Positions 21,773 through 29,941 of a DNA stretch of 46,969 nt are shown piece by piece. Both the position numbers and the translations under genes were made by a program. The notes below the pieces were generated by a model. It searched no databases, was not told where the DNA came from, and was given only the letters and a program-made list of their open reading frames with translations. The number at the start of each line of letters is the position of its first letter. Positions within the stretch are counted from its first letter, which is position 1. This DNA is from Verrucomicrobiota bacterium. Its GTDB lineage: Bacteria > Verrucomicrobiota > Verrucomicrobiia > JABWAM01. The DNA lies in the NCBI GenBank assembly GCA_023269615.1, contig JAHFSY010000035.1:1-46969 (forward strand), read 5' to 3'.

Positions 21773-21796
21773 GTAGCCACGTTCGCAAGAACGTGC
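21773..21796. repeat. single REP element, family A, with compensated stem change
   Basis: GTAGCCACGTTCGCAAGAAC then GTGC. Relative to the common GTAGCTGCGTTC...GAACGCGG form, the stem pair G-C becomes A-T on both sides, so the hairpin is kept. It starts the 557-base repeat-rich gap 21745-22301, in which no gene is seen. Confidence 0.8.
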
Positions 21797-21804
21797 ATTC
21801 CGCA

Positions 21805-21930
21805 GGGCTTACGCATTTGGAGTGGGTACGGAGTTCCGTTGGCAGCCTTGTGCCTTTTGCGCCTCATTGCGGCCAAACTCCGCGTTCGGTGCAGGGGAAT
21901 ATGGCCGCGAGGAGGCGCAAGAGGCACAAG
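21805..21930. repeat. family B inverted repeat, copy 3, with conserved tail
   Basis: Hairpin arms 21847-21875 and 21902-21930 pair over 29 bases with three mismatches. The flank from 21805 (GGGCTTACGCATTTGGAGTG) is the reverse complement of the tail at 11101-11123. Confidence 0.87.
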
Positions 21931-21954
21931 AATGAGATGCCGAGGTGAAAACTT

Positions 21955-22038
21955 TTTAGCCGCAAAAGATCGCAAGGAACACAAAGGGGTGCAGGAGTCT
22001 GTTTTTCTTTGTGCTCTCTGCGTTCTTTTGCGGCTAAA
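21955..22038. repeat. inverted repeat (TTTAGCCGCAAAAG type)
   Basis: Arms 21955-21986 and 22007-22038 are 32 bases each and pair with a few mismatches (left TTTAGCCGCAAAAGATCGCA, right ending CTTTTGCGGCTAAA). The style resembles families B and F, with runs of a GCAAAG-like unit. Confidence 0.82.
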
Positions 22039-22055
22039 TTTCAACGGGTGCCCAC

Positions 22056-22217
22056 GGACACGACGGAGAGGCCGTCTCAGAACTCCGGTTTCAAAAAAAG
22101 CGAAGCTTGTATTTACGTTATGACGCATTTTAATTTTTTACGAGGCATTTGGGATGGTCGATTTCGCCCTGTCTCAGAACTTTTTGCGAGTTCTGAGACA
22201 GCCTCCGGAGCGTGTCC
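22056..22217. repeat. 162-bp MITE-like element with about 30-bp terminal inverted repeats
   Basis: Left end 22056-22086 (GGACACGACGGAGAGG onward) pairs imperfectly with right end 22188-22217 (ending CCTCCGGAGCGTGTCC). Inside the right end, GTCTCAGAACT and AGTTCTGAGAC form a perfect stem (22171-22199). The centre is AT-rich (22107-22145). There is no open frame for a transposase. Confidence 0.65.
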
Positions 22218-22301
22218 CTCCGTTGCCTGAGCCCCACACAAAACCGGGGAGAGCTGATTTTTTATGGTCAAAGCAGGGCTTTTCGGTGCACTATACGAGG
22301 C

Positions 22302-22490
22302 ATGTCCAACGAACAAAAAACCCAGCAGGTGAAGGAAGAACCCGTTCATGTCCATGGCCCGAATTGCAATCACGGGCATGAACACGATCACCATCATCAT
22401 GATGAGGGACGCGTAAAAATTGCGCGCAATGATCCCTGTCCTTGCGGCAGCGGGAAGAAGTACAAGAAATGTTGCGGGGCGGTGGGATGA
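22302..22490 (+). CDS. SEC-C motif mini-protein with a His-rich stretch
   Basis: This 62-residue protein is a stand-alone SEC-C zinc motif, the same as found at the end of Sec[18 protein letters not shown] near the C-terminus, with the CxCx(8)CC zinc ligands. Before it lies [19 protein letters not shown], rich enough in histidine to bind further zinc, nickel or copper. There is no signal peptide, so it should be cytosolic. The start at 22302 excludes an upstream in-frame stretch that lies in repeat DNA. Its stop overlaps the start of the PHP gene (ATGA, 22487-22490), so it is translationally coupled to it. It could deliver or sense a metal for the PHP enzyme; this is inference. Confidence 0.88.
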   Translation: MSNEQKTQQVKEEPVHVHGPNCNHGHEHDHHHHDEGRVKIARNDPCPCGSGKKYKKCCGAVG

Positions 22491-23548
22491 AGAAGAAGTT
22501 GCCGCTCCTGATGCCGGGGTGCGAAAAGTTCCAGTCGTATCGTTTTCCCAAGACCAACCAGCAGGCGCGCTGGGATTATCCTCTGCGCATGTGCCGCTGG
22601 CTGGCCGAGGAATCGGCGCGACGCGTGAAGGATTCGCGGAGGCATTTTCGCTGGAAATTCCTTCGCGGCGATTGTCATTCGCACACGCATCACAGCGATG
22701 GAATCGGGACGGTGGCCGAGACGGCGGCGATGGTGAAATCGGCGGGGCTCGATTTCCAGTTTGTCACGGATCACTGGGGCGTGACGCAGGCGCCCGAGTG
22801 CAAGAGGCATGGGGTGTGGTTTGGACAGGAGCCGGTGACGAAGCTGCATCACATGGGGATCCTGGGACTCAACCATGCGTTCGCGCCGAAGATGGATTTT
22901 CTCGTCGATGTTGCGGAGGCGAAGCGATTGGGCGCCACGGTTTTTGTGCCGCATCCGACCGGCTGGTGGCCGGTGACGGCGTACAATGCGGAGCAGAAAA
23001 AAATTCTCGAAAAACTACCCGATCCGTTCCTGATGGAGATTTGCAATGGGGCGAACAACATCGTGACGGCGTGGGATTACACCGATGACTCGGCGGTGAA
23101 ACTTTGGGATCATCTGCTTTCGATGGGCCGCGTGGTGCATGCGATGGGGAACACGGACGCACACGCGCCGCATGCGATCGGGATTGTGTGGAACGGCGTG
23201 TTTGCGCCGCGCTGCGAGCAAAAAACCATTTTGGCCGTTCTCTCGAAGGGACGGAGTTTCGTTTCAAACGGTCCGCTGATTCATATCGCGATGGGGCGTG
23301 CGCAGATGGGAGAGAGGGCGGGGGAGTCAGATCGGCGCAATCCTTTGAAGATGACGGTGGTGGATTCTAGGGGGCTGACGCGCGTGCGCGTGGTGGCGGA
23401 TGGCCGCGTGGTGGGTACGTGGCATCTGGAGGATGCGGCGAAATTTGAACGCGCGTTGCGAATCCCGAAGTCAGCGCGTCGGTATGTGCGCGTGGAGGTG
23501 CGGAGCCGGGACGGGGCGCGCGGGTATTCGAACCCGGTTTATTTTTGA
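22487..23548 (+). CDS. PHP-domain metal-dependent phosphoesterase-like protein
   Basis: The start at 22487 gives 353 residues. The PHP signature begins at [20 protein letters not shown] (His-x-His pair and Asp), followed by [10 protein letters not shown] (third block), [23 protein letters not shown] and [13 protein letters not shown], which together carry the His/Asp/Glu ligands of the trinuclear metal centre. The last 90 residues look like a beta domain ([20 protein letters not shown] ... [19 protein letters not shown]), as in PHP proteins that act on phosphorylated sugars or nucleotides, or on polysaccharide-linked substrates. No signal peptide is seen. It is followed by HAD and Gfo/Idh genes on the same transcript, suggesting a small carbohydrate or sugar-phosphate pathway. 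Confidence 0.87.
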   Translation: MKKKLPLLMPGCEKFQSYRFPKTNQQARWDYPLRMCRWLAEESARRVKDSRRHFRWKFLRGDCHSHTHHSDGIGTVAETAAMVKSAGLDFQFVTDHWGVTQAPECKRHGVWFGQEPVTKLHHMGILGLNHAFAPKMDFLVDVAEAKRLGATVFVPHPTGWWPVTAYNAEQKKILEKLPDPFLMEICNGANNIVTAWDYTDDSAVKLWDHLLSMGRVVHAMGNTDAHAPHAIGIVWNGVFAPRCEQKTILAVLSKGRSFVSNGPLIHIAMGRAQMGERAGESDRRNPLKMTVVDSRGLTRVRVVADGRVVGTWHLEDAAKFERALRIPKSARRYVRVEVRSRDGARGYSNPVYF

Positions 23549-23555
23549 AAGTGTT

Positions 23556-24311
23556 ATGAAAGGCTGGCTGCTCGACATGGACGGGGTGCTTTATTGCGGC
23601 GGGAGGCCGATTCCTGCGGCTTTGGCATTTCTCCGGCGGCTCCAAGGCGGGGGGATTCCTTATCTTCTGCTCACGAACCATGGGTGTCTTACTCCCACGA
23701 TGCTTTCGCGAAAGCTTGCGCGTTTGGGGATTCGTGTGCCGGCCTCGCAGATTTATACCTCGGCGGAGGCGACGGCGGAATGGCTGGCGCATCGGAAAGT
23801 CCGGCGTGTGTTCATGATCGGCGAACGCGGGCTTGTCCAGGCGTTGCGGCGGCGCGGGATCCGCATGTCGGAAAAATCGGTGAAGCATGTGGTGGTGGGC
23901 CTGGATCGTCGGATCACGTATGATCATCTGAGGACGGCCTGCCGTCTCATCACGCAGGGCGCGGAATTCATCGGGACGAATCCTGATCCATCTTATCCGG
24001 TGGAGGATGGGCTGGCTCCCGAATGCGGAGCGTTGCTGGCGGCGATCCAGAGCGCGACGGGCCGGGAGCCGCGCATCATCGGGAAACCGGAGCCAGCGAT
24101 TTTCCAGCAGGCGGCGCGACGGCTGGGCGTGCCGATCCGCCAGATCACGATGGTGGGGGATCGCCTTGACACGGACATTCTTGGAGCGAAGCGGGCCGGT
24201 GCGCGGAGTGTTCTGGTGTTGACCGGCCACACGACCCGCGCTTTGCTCCGGCGATCACCGATTCATCCGGATGTGATTGTAAGCGGGTTGGACCAGCTGG
24301 AAATTTCATGA
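23556..24311 (+). CDS. HAD-superfamily phosphatase, NagD-like
   Basis: This 251-residue HAD hydrolase starts MKGWLLDMDGVLYCGGRPIP with the Asp nucleophile in DMDGVL (motif I). Motif II is LLTNHG; the large C2-type cap runs through RVFMIGERGLVQALRRRGIR and FIGTNPDPSYPVEDGLAPEC; the motif III lysine is in IIGKPEPAIFQQA; motif IV is MVGDRLDTDILGAKRAG. This is the NagD/4-nitrophenylphosphatase subclass, acting on sugar or nucleotide phosphates, perhaps in clearing by-products. The ATG at 23556 follows the PHP gene by seven bases and its stop overlaps the oxidoreductase start (ATGA), so the three genes form an operon. The exact substrate is unknown. Confidence 0.92.
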   Translation: MKGWLLDMDGVLYCGGRPIPAALAFLRRLQGGGIPYLLLTNHGCLTPTMLSRKLARLGIRVPASQIYTSAEATAEWLAHRKVRRVFMIGERGLVQALRRRGIRMSEKSVKHVVVGLDRRITYDHLRTACRLITQGAEFIGTNPDPSYPVEDGLAPECGALLAAIQSATGREPRIIGKPEPAIFQQAARRLGVPIRQITMVGDRLDTDILGAKRAGARSVLVLTGHTTRALLRRSPIHPDVIVSGLDQLEIS

Positions 24312-25288
24312 ATTCAAAACCTGTGAGATTTGCGATTGTCGGCCTCGGCATGGGGCATGTTCGCGCCCAGACCATTCACAAAACGCCGGGCCTTGCGCTG
24401 ACGGCCGTCTGTGATTTGAACAAGGAGCGGCTTGCGAAGGCGGCGGAGGAATTCAAGTGCGCGACGCATGAGAATTACGACGAGATGTTGAAGCGCGATG
24501 ACGTGGACGTGGTGATGGTGATGACGCCGTCGGGCACGCACATGGATTTTGCGGTGAAGGCGGCGCAGGCGGGAAAGCATATTCTGGTGACGAAGCCCAT
24601 GGAGGTGGCGCCGGACCGGTGCATGACGATGATTGACGCGGCGGCGAAGGCGGGCGTGAAGCTGGCGGTGGATTACGAGTCACGATTTTTTCCCGACTAT
24701 GTGCAGATGAAAAGCTGGGCGGACCGCGGATTATTTGGTGAGCCCATTTTGTGCGAAGCGCGCTGCAAGTGGTGGAGGACGCAGGCGTATTACGACGCGG
24801 GTGGGTGGCGCGGGACGTGGAAGATGGATGGCGGGGGAGCGCTGGCGAACCAGGGCGTTCACATGCTCGACCTGATGCTTTGGTTCATGGGCAAGCCCGT
24901 GCAGGTGTACGCGCAGACGGCGATGGCGGCACACAAGATCGAAACGGAGGATGTTGGCCTGGCGATTGTGAATTTTGAAAGCGGTGCGCGAGGCGTGGTC
25001 GTGGGCACGACGACTTATGCGGCGGGCGACCAGTACGGGTTGGATTTCAATGGCAAGCTTGGGAGCTTCAACACGATGAACGGTTCACCCGTAAAATATA
25101 AATTTGTGGATGAGAGCCAGCCCACCATGGGCGGTGCTTCCGTTCCGTCAAACGCGATGGAGGATTTTGCGGCGGCCATGCGTGAGGGAAGGAAGCCGGC
25201 GGTGGATGGGTTGGAGGGTAAACGCGCCGTTGATTTTCTTGCCGCGATCTATCGTTCCGCGCGCGAAGGAAAGACCGTCCAGATGTGA
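24308..25288 (+). CDS. Gfo/Idh/MocA-family NAD(P)-dependent oxidoreductase
   Basis: This 326-residue protein has an N-terminal Rossmann fold (VRFAIVGLGMGHVRAQTIHK, then ALTAVCDLNKERLAKAAEEF) and the family motif VTKPMEVAPDRC with the catalytic lysine (usually EKP, here TKP). The C-terminal alpha/beta domain includes YESRFFPDYVQMK, DGGGALANQGVHMLDLMLWF with the catalytic His, and VGTTTYAAGDQYGLDFNGKL. Members oxidise or reduce sugars, inositols or amino sugars with NAD(P). It ends the PHP-HAD-oxidoreductase operon and its stop is ten bases from the convergent gene for a secreted propeller protein. The substrate is not predictable from sequence. Confidence 0.93.
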   Translation: MNSKPVRFAIVGLGMGHVRAQTIHKTPGLALTAVCDLNKERLAKAAEEFKCATHENYDEMLKRDDVDVVMVMTPSGTHMDFAVKAAQAGKHILVTKPMEVAPDRCMTMIDAAAKAGVKLAVDYESRFFPDYVQMKSWADRGLFGEPILCEARCKWWRTQAYYDAGGWRGTWKMDGGGALANQGVHMLDLMLWFMGKPVQVYAQTAMAAHKIETEDVGLAIVNFESGARGVVVGTTTYAAGDQYGLDFNGKLGSFNTMNGSPVKYKFVDESQPTMGGASVPSNAMEDFAAAMREGRKPAVDGLEGKRAVDFLAAIYRSAREGKTVQM

Positions 25289-25297
25289 TGGGCAAAG

Positions 25298-26617
25298 TTA
25301 CTTCAACTCCAAGGGAACTTCCTCGGTATTCTCGGCGGTGATGCTGAATTTTCTCACGCGCTTGTTGCCGGGAGGGCCGTCCACGTTGGGCAATCCGTCT
25401 TCTGTCACCCAGAGCTCCAGGTGATCGGGTGATTGCGCGACGGCGGATGGGTTGAGAAATTCGACCTTGTCCGCCGCCTTTCCCGGCCCGCCGAAGCGAT
25501 CGAAGAAGACGATGTCCCCGCCGGTGTCCCAAAAAAGCAACAGGTCGTTGTCGCCGCCGCTGTCCCAGAACGGACCTGCGGGGCCGTGATCCACGACCCA
25601 GATCAATCCGCCCGAAGCGGAGGGGCCGCGGGGAAGATACATTTTCTCCGCGGAACTCGATGAGTATGTTTCCTTCAAGGCCTTGCCGTCGTCCTCCACT
25701 TTTTGGAAAGCATGATCCGGCGTGAGATAATAAATCGAGCCTTGCTGGTCCGATGCGACCGCGCGGGGAAGTGCGCCTACACGCGTGATCACCATGCTGT
25801 AGAGGACGCCATCAAATGCATTTTTCAGCCGGTCATAGGCGCGCAGCGTTCCATACGCAGCTGCAGTGAGGAGATAGATTTTCTTGCCGGGACCGATCGC
25901 AACGTTGTCCAGCCATGTGGTGCATTTTGGCCCCATGGGATCACCGTCGTATCCGCCGATCCTCTGGTTCATGGGCTCTCCCGATGGGCCGACCACCATG
26001 GAGTCATGGCCTCCCGACGGGATATAGATCAGCCCCTCGCTGTCCACGGCCATGCTGTCGATGGCGTACGGCTTGTCGAAGATGGTCGCCCGCCCGCGAT
26101 CCCCGAAAGTGGCATCGGGTTTTCCGTCGCGGGAAAATTTATAAACATAAAACTCGCCGATGCCCGGCACCTCATCCGTCATCGTGCCATCCTCCTTTTT
26201 CTCGGGCGGCTTCGCGGGAATGCCGGGGTCCATCACGTAAACCCCCTTGTCGCAGATGGCGATGTCCTTGGGATTGTTCCACCTCTCCTTTTTTTGGAGC
26301 GTGATGTCGAGGTTCGTCGCCACGCCGATTCCGTCGCGGTAGCGCACGCGCCATGAACCGGCCTTGAGGCCCGGGTTTTTTCCAAGAGTGAATGTCTGTC
26401 CGCTGGCAAACGTGCCGGCGTACAATGTTTTCACGCAGGACCCCGACTTGCCATCGAGCAATTCAAGTATGCCGCGGGTGTTCTCCTTGGCGGGGAAGAC
26501 CTGGATGCGCGCATTCTTCCCATCGGCGGACGGCTCGACTTTCACGAGATGTTGGGCCTGCATGAACCCGCCCGCGCCGAGCCAGAAAAGAAGCGGGAGG
26601 AAACGGGGGAATCGCAT
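25298..26617 (-). CDS. secreted beta-propeller-like (NHL-type) protein
   Basis: This protein of about 439 residues starts with a clear signal peptide (MRFPRFLPLLFWLGAGGF, cleavage likely after MQA). The start at 26617 is preferred over ATGs at 26635 and 26668. The mature part has repeats like NPKDIAICDKGVYVMDPGIP, YAIDSMAVDSEGLIYIPSGG, LPRAVASDQQGSIYYLTPDH and NPSAVAQSPDHLELWVTEDG, the style of six-bladed NHL/SMP-30 propellers. An N-terminal beta domain (ENTRGILELLDGKSGSCVKT) precedes it. It should act in the periplasm or outside, perhaps binding carbohydrate. No active-site motif was seen. It lies 47 bases after the aldolase gene on the same strand, possibly one operon. Function unknown. Confidence 0.75.
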   Translation of the reverse strand: MRFPRFLPLLFWLGAGGFMQAQHLVKVEPSADGKNARIQVFPAKENTRGILELLDGKSGSCVKTLYAGTFASGQTFTLGKNPGLKAGSWRVRYRDGIGVATNLDITLQKKERWNNPKDIAICDKGVYVMDPGIPAKPPEKKEDGTMTDEVPGIGEFYVYKFSRDGKPDATFGDRGRATIFDKPYAIDSMAVDSEGLIYIPSGGHDSMVVGPSGEPMNQRIGGYDGDPMGPKCTTWLDNVAIGPGKKIYLLTAAAYGTLRAYDRLKNAFDGVLYSMVITRVGALPRAVASDQQGSIYYLTPDHAFQKVEDDGKALKETYSSSSAEKMYLPRGPSASGGLIWVVDHGPAGPFWDSGGDNDLLLFWDTGGDIVFFDRFGGPGKAADKVEFLNPSAVAQSPDHLELWVTEDGLPNVDGPPGNKRVRKFSITAENTEEVPLELK

Positions 26618-26664
26618 GACGATTGAAATATGCATCCGACCGGGTGGTTTCGCCAGTAGATCCC

Positions 26665-27477
26665 TCAATAAGGCGAAGCTGATGTTTTTCCGTCAGCTGG
26701 CTTGCCCCCTGCGGGAGATCCCTTGATCAATTCCCGCGCGTCCGTCGCAGCCTTCTTTGAACCGGCGGCGAGAAATGGAACGTCTCCACCCGCCACGATC
26801 ATCGGATAGCCGAGGGAGTTGCACAGCTTGAACATCTCGGCGCTCATTCCGACCCCGACGCCGACCTTGCGATGTTTGCGGCATGCGTTCATGACGGTTT
26901 CAAGGTCCTTCGCGAGCGATTCCGCCCAGCGCGGCTCGGTCATGGAAAACCCGCGCCGCAACATCACATCGTCCGGCCCGAGAAACAGCGCATCCACGCC
27001 CGGGAGCGCGGCGATTTTTTCGGCGTTTTTGATGGCCTCGGGCGACTCGATTTGCAGGATCAGCAGCACCTCCTCATTTGCCGAATTGGAATAAGTCCGC
27101 CCATGGCGGTCAATCGCCCGTCGTCCGCCAAAGGATCGCCCGCCAAGCGGGGGAAACTTCGCGGCTTGGATCACCGCTTTCGCCTGCTCGACGGTGTCCA
27201 CCAGGGGGACGATGACGCCCGCAGCACCCGTGTCGAGCGCGTGCCCGATTCCCCCGAATTCATGCGAGGGCACGCGCACAAACGCGGGGCGCTGGACGAG
27301 ATCGCAGGCGCGCACGAGCGCCATCACATCCTGGTAAGCGAGCTCGCCATGCTGTCCATCAATCCACATCCAGTCCCATTCGGGGCCGATGCGTTCGATG
27401 ACGCCGGGGGAGGGATACATGATGCACAGCCCGAGCTGGGGAGTGCCGGATTGGAGTGCTTCGCGGAAAGATGGCAT
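26665..27477 (-). CDS. HpcH/HpaI-family aldolase (2-keto-3-deoxy sugar acid aldolase type)
   Basis: This class II pyruvate aldolase family protein of about 270 residues cleaves 4-hydroxy-2-oxo acids. The start MPSFREALQSGTPQLGLCIM at 27477 is favoured over an ATG nine codons upstream, because the family begins at this helix. Motifs: WIDGQHGELAYQDV (catalytic His), AAGVIVPLVDTVEQAKAVIQ, LLILQIESPEAIKNAE (metal Glu), LFLGPDDV (metal Asp, usually GxxD(L/M)) and GVGVGMSAEM. It belongs with GarL/HpaI/RhmA-type enzymes rather than citrate lyases. A Lys/Gly/Pro-rich tail (GSPAGGKPADGKTSASPY) follows. Its neighbour is a secreted propeller protein. Confidence 0.92.
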   Translation of the reverse strand: MPSFREALQSGTPQLGLCIMYPSPGVIERIGPEWDWMWIDGQHGELAYQDVMALVRACDLVQRPAFVRVPSHEFGGIGHALDTGAAGVIVPLVDTVEQAKAVIQAAKFPPLGGRSFGGRRAIDRHGRTYSNSANEEVLLILQIESPEAIKNAEKIAALPGVDALFLGPDDVMLRRGFSMTEPRWAESLAKDLETVMNACRKHRKVGVGVGMSAEMFKLCNSLGYPMIVAGGDVPFLAAGSKKAATDARELIKGSPAGGKPADGKTSASPY

Positions 27478-27715
27478 GAAGGAAACGTATCCGATGGGGC
27501 GCAATTGTCACGCGGCAATAAGGCGGCTTTTCATGTTTCCCGGGTGTTTGGTGGACGGGAAAGTTTTGGCACGGGAAATTCGCAAAATCTGGACAAAGGA
27601 TGTAAAACTCTGGAAACCTATCTTTCACCATGCGAAACCTGAACAGAGCGATGATCGGCTGCAAGTGAATGACGCGACGCCATCGCCGGATTCACCGGAT
27701 GCCGCGCATGCGGCC

Positions 27716-28288
27716 ATGTCCTCATCGGAAGTAGATGAGAAACTGGTGGCGCGTGTGCAGGGCGGCGATTCAGGCGCGTTCGACCTGCTTGTCGAAAAAT
27801 ACAAGAAGCGCTTGTACAGCGTGATCTACAACATGCTCGCCAACCGGGATGACGCAGCCGATCTCTCCCAGGAAGTTTTTGTCAAGGCTTTCAAATCCAT
27901 CACCACGTTTCGCGGCAAATCGTCCTTTTATGTCTGGCTTCATCAGATCGGGGTTAACACTGCGTTAAACTTTATCAAGCAGCGAAAGGATAACACCTTG
28001 AGCCTCAACGTGTTACAGGATGAATATTCGCAAAATACTGAGACTGAAGAGCTTATGACGAAGCAGGATGTCCGCCAGGATGTGGATCGAGAGGAACTTC
28101 AGGAAAAATTGAACGAAGCGCTGCAAAAGTTGTCAGAAGAACATAGAGCAGTAGTTGTATTGCACGATATCGAAGGCATGAAGCACCAGGAGCTCGCGAA
28201 GGTTTTAGGATGTTCGGAGGCGACGGCGCGGTCGAGATTGTTTTACGCCCACCAGGAACTTCAAGGTTTGCTTGCAAAATATTTATAA
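27716..28288 (+). CDS. RpoE-type ECF sigma factor
   Basis: This sigma-70 family protein of about 190 residues has regions 2 and 4 only. Region 2 carries FDLLVEKYKKRLYSVIYNML, NRDDAADLSQEVFVKAF and GKSSFYVWLHQIGVNTALNF. Region 4 is LSEEHRAVVVLHDIEGMKHQ followed by ELAKVLGCSEATARSRLFYA. It belongs with the SigE/RpoE-type ECF group. The start MSSSEVDEKLVARVQGGDSG at 27716 is chosen; an in-frame GTG at 27665 would add 17 residues, and longer forms would run into the divergent aldolase gene. An anti-sigma gene follows after 21 bases and an HtrA-like gene overlaps that one, so the three should be one regulatory unit. Confidence 0.95.
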   Translation: MSSSEVDEKLVARVQGGDSGAFDLLVEKYKKRLYSVIYNMLANRDDAADLSQEVFVKAFKSITTFRGKSSFYVWLHQIGVNTALNFIKQRKDNTLSLNVLQDEYSQNTETEELMTKQDVRQDVDREELQEKLNEALQKLSEEHRAVVVLHDIEGMKHQELAKVLGCSEATARSRLFYAHQELQGLLAKYL

Positions 28289-28309
28289 ACCCTACAGACT
28301 CCAAACAAC

Positions 28310-28891
28310 ATGAAGTGCGACAAGATCCAAATCCATCTTCCTTTGTACGCGGCCGGCCATCTTGAATCGGGCGAAGCTCCCGCAGTCCGCTCGCATCTGG
28401 ATGGATGCCCCGATTGTCGTGCGAGCCTTGCCAAGACCATGCGGCTTCGGTCCCTGCTGGCGTTCAAGCGACACGAACAGCCCGACGAATTTTTCTTTCG
28501 CACGTATCTCACCGAGTTTCATCGACGCCTGATTTCAGACATGTCGAAGCAGACCACGTTCTGGTCGCGCGCGCGAGAGGCGTTTGCACGGTGGGAATTC
28601 GGCGACTCGCTGCCACGTCTGGCTTATGGCGCCGCGTTTGCCGTGTTCGTGCTGAGCCTGTACCTCGCCCATGTTGCGATGCAAAGCGGCACTGCTGTCA
28701 CGGTCGCCCAACAGCACGATTCCGGAAAATCCGCAGTGGTGGCTTCCGCCGGGCCATCCGTGGTTGAAATTGATTCCAATTTCAACCACCTGGTCCTTGC
28801 GGAAAACCACCCTGGGAAAAATTCTGTGTACGTGCTCGATCGCGTCGCCTATAAACCGTCGAACCATGGGTCGGATGTCATCGAATTCTAA
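28310..28891 (+). CDS. membrane anti-sigma factor with zinc finger
   Basis: This 193-residue protein partners the upstream sigma gene. The N-terminal anti-sigma domain has the zinc motif H29, C33, C36 (VRSHLDGCPDC) and the following helix. A single membrane segment runs at about residues 101-123 (RLAYGAAFAVFVLSLYLAHV). The outer part (about 70 residues: VTVAQQHDSGKSAVV, VLDRVAYKPSNHGSDVIEF) is short and could be cut in regulated proteolysis. It should hold the sigma factor at the inner membrane until an envelope signal releases it. Its 3' end overlaps the HtrA-like gene by 17-26 bases, depending on which start that gene uses. Confidence 0.87.
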   Translation: MKCDKIQIHLPLYAAGHLESGEAPAVRSHLDGCPDCRASLAKTMRLRSLLAFKRHEQPDEFFFRTYLTEFHRRLISDMSKQTTFWSRAREAFARWEFGDSLPRLAYGAAFAVFVLSLYLAHVAMQSGTAVTVAQQHDSGKSAVVASAGPSVVEIDSNFNHLVLAENHPGKNSVYVLDRVAYKPSNHGSDVIEF

Positions 28892-29927
28892 ATTTACGGC
28901 CTTGTGGTGCGCCGTTGCCTTTCTGGCCATTGGCGTTTCTTTGCCGCGTGCCGCCGATCAGGGCGTCATGCTGCAGGGGTTTGAGAAGGAGGTGCAGGGA
29001 ATTTTCGACCGCACCAAGGACGCCGTTGTGCAGATCAAGACGATCGTGCCCGTGAGCGATGCCAAGAGCGGCGCGGTGATCACGGAAGGCCTTGCATGCG
29101 GCACCGGATTTTTTGTGGACAACAAGGGCCACATCCTCACGGCGGCCAGCGTGGTGCATGGGGTGCCCACCGCGATGGTGTATTGGCGCGGCAAGTCGTA
29201 TGAGGCGCAGACCATCGGCGTGGATTCCCGCAGCAACCTTGCCCTCCTCAAGATCGAGGCCGAAACCCCCTGCCTCGCTGTCGGCGATCCCGATGCCTTG
29301 AAAGTCGGGTCCATGGCCCTGGCCGTGGGCTATCCCATGGACCAGCCGCTCTCGGTGGAGTATGGCAACATTTCGAATCTTGATTCAGGACAGATGCCCC
29401 GGGTCTTTGCGACCACACACATTCGCAGCAACGTTCATGTGCAGCCCGGTCAGAGTGGAAGCCCGTTCCTCAACATCAAGGGACAGGTCGTCGGCATGGT
29501 GGTTTATGCCATGGACGATGGCAGTTCCACGTTTGCCATTCCCATCACAGCCGCCAAAAAAGTGCAGAAGGATCTCATGGCATTTGGTGTGGCTCGATAT
29601 GGTTGGACGGGCCTGACCATCGCGGTGCTTGATCATCCCAAAGCCGATGGCAAAGGAATCGCCGTTCGTGACGTTTTTCAGGGATATCCGGGACACCAGG
29701 CCGGCGTCCAGTCGGGTGATCTCATCCTCAGGATTGGCGGCAGGGAGATCCGCGCGCCGTCGGATGTCATGAATGCGACCTTTATCATGAGCGTTGGTGA
29801 AACCGTGGAATTCACCATCGAGCACGATGGCGAAACCAAGGTGGTTCCGATCAAGGTGGTGGAGCGGCCCACGGAAAAGGAGATGGGCGCGCTCAAGCCG
29901 GTGTCCACGTCGTCGCCGGTGCATTGA
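28866..29927 (+). CDS. HtrA/DegP-like protease fold with PDZ domain, catalytic His and Asp missing
   Basis: This 353-residue protein (344 if it starts at 28875) has a signal peptide (SKFTALWCAVAFLAIGVSLP, end near RAA). The trypsin-like domain shows GTGFFVDNKGHILTAASVV, where HtrA proteins have ILTNNHVV. Residue 95 at the catalytic His position is Ser (codon 29148-29150). SRSNLALLKI has Asn124 where the catalytic Asp belongs (codon 29235-29237). The nucleophile motif GQSGSPFLN (Ser197) is kept. A PDZ domain follows at about 262-332 (VRDVFQGYPGHQAGVQSGDL, GETVEFTIEHDGE). Loss of two of three triad residues makes normal proteolysis unlikely. As third gene of a sigma/anti-sigma operon it may bind unfolded proteins or the anti-sigma factor rather than cleave it. 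Confidence 0.85.
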   Translation: MGRMSSNSKFTALWCAVAFLAIGVSLPRAADQGVMLQGFEKEVQGIFDRTKDAVVQIKTIVPVSDAKSGAVITEGLACGTGFFVDNKGHILTAASVVHGVPTAMVYWRGKSYEAQTIGVDSRSNLALLKIEAETPCLAVGDPDALKVGSMALAVGYPMDQPLSVEYGNISNLDSGQMPRVFATTHIRSNVHVQPGQSGSPFLNIKGQVVGMVVYAMDDGSSTFAIPITAAKKVQKDLMAFGVARYGWTGLTIAVLDHPKADGKGIAVRDVFQGYPGHQAGVQSGDLILRIGGREIRAPSDVMNATFIMSVGETVEFTIEHDGETKVVPIKVVERPTEKEMGALKPVSTSSPVH

Positions 29928-29941
29928 TTGGTCTCTGCCTC

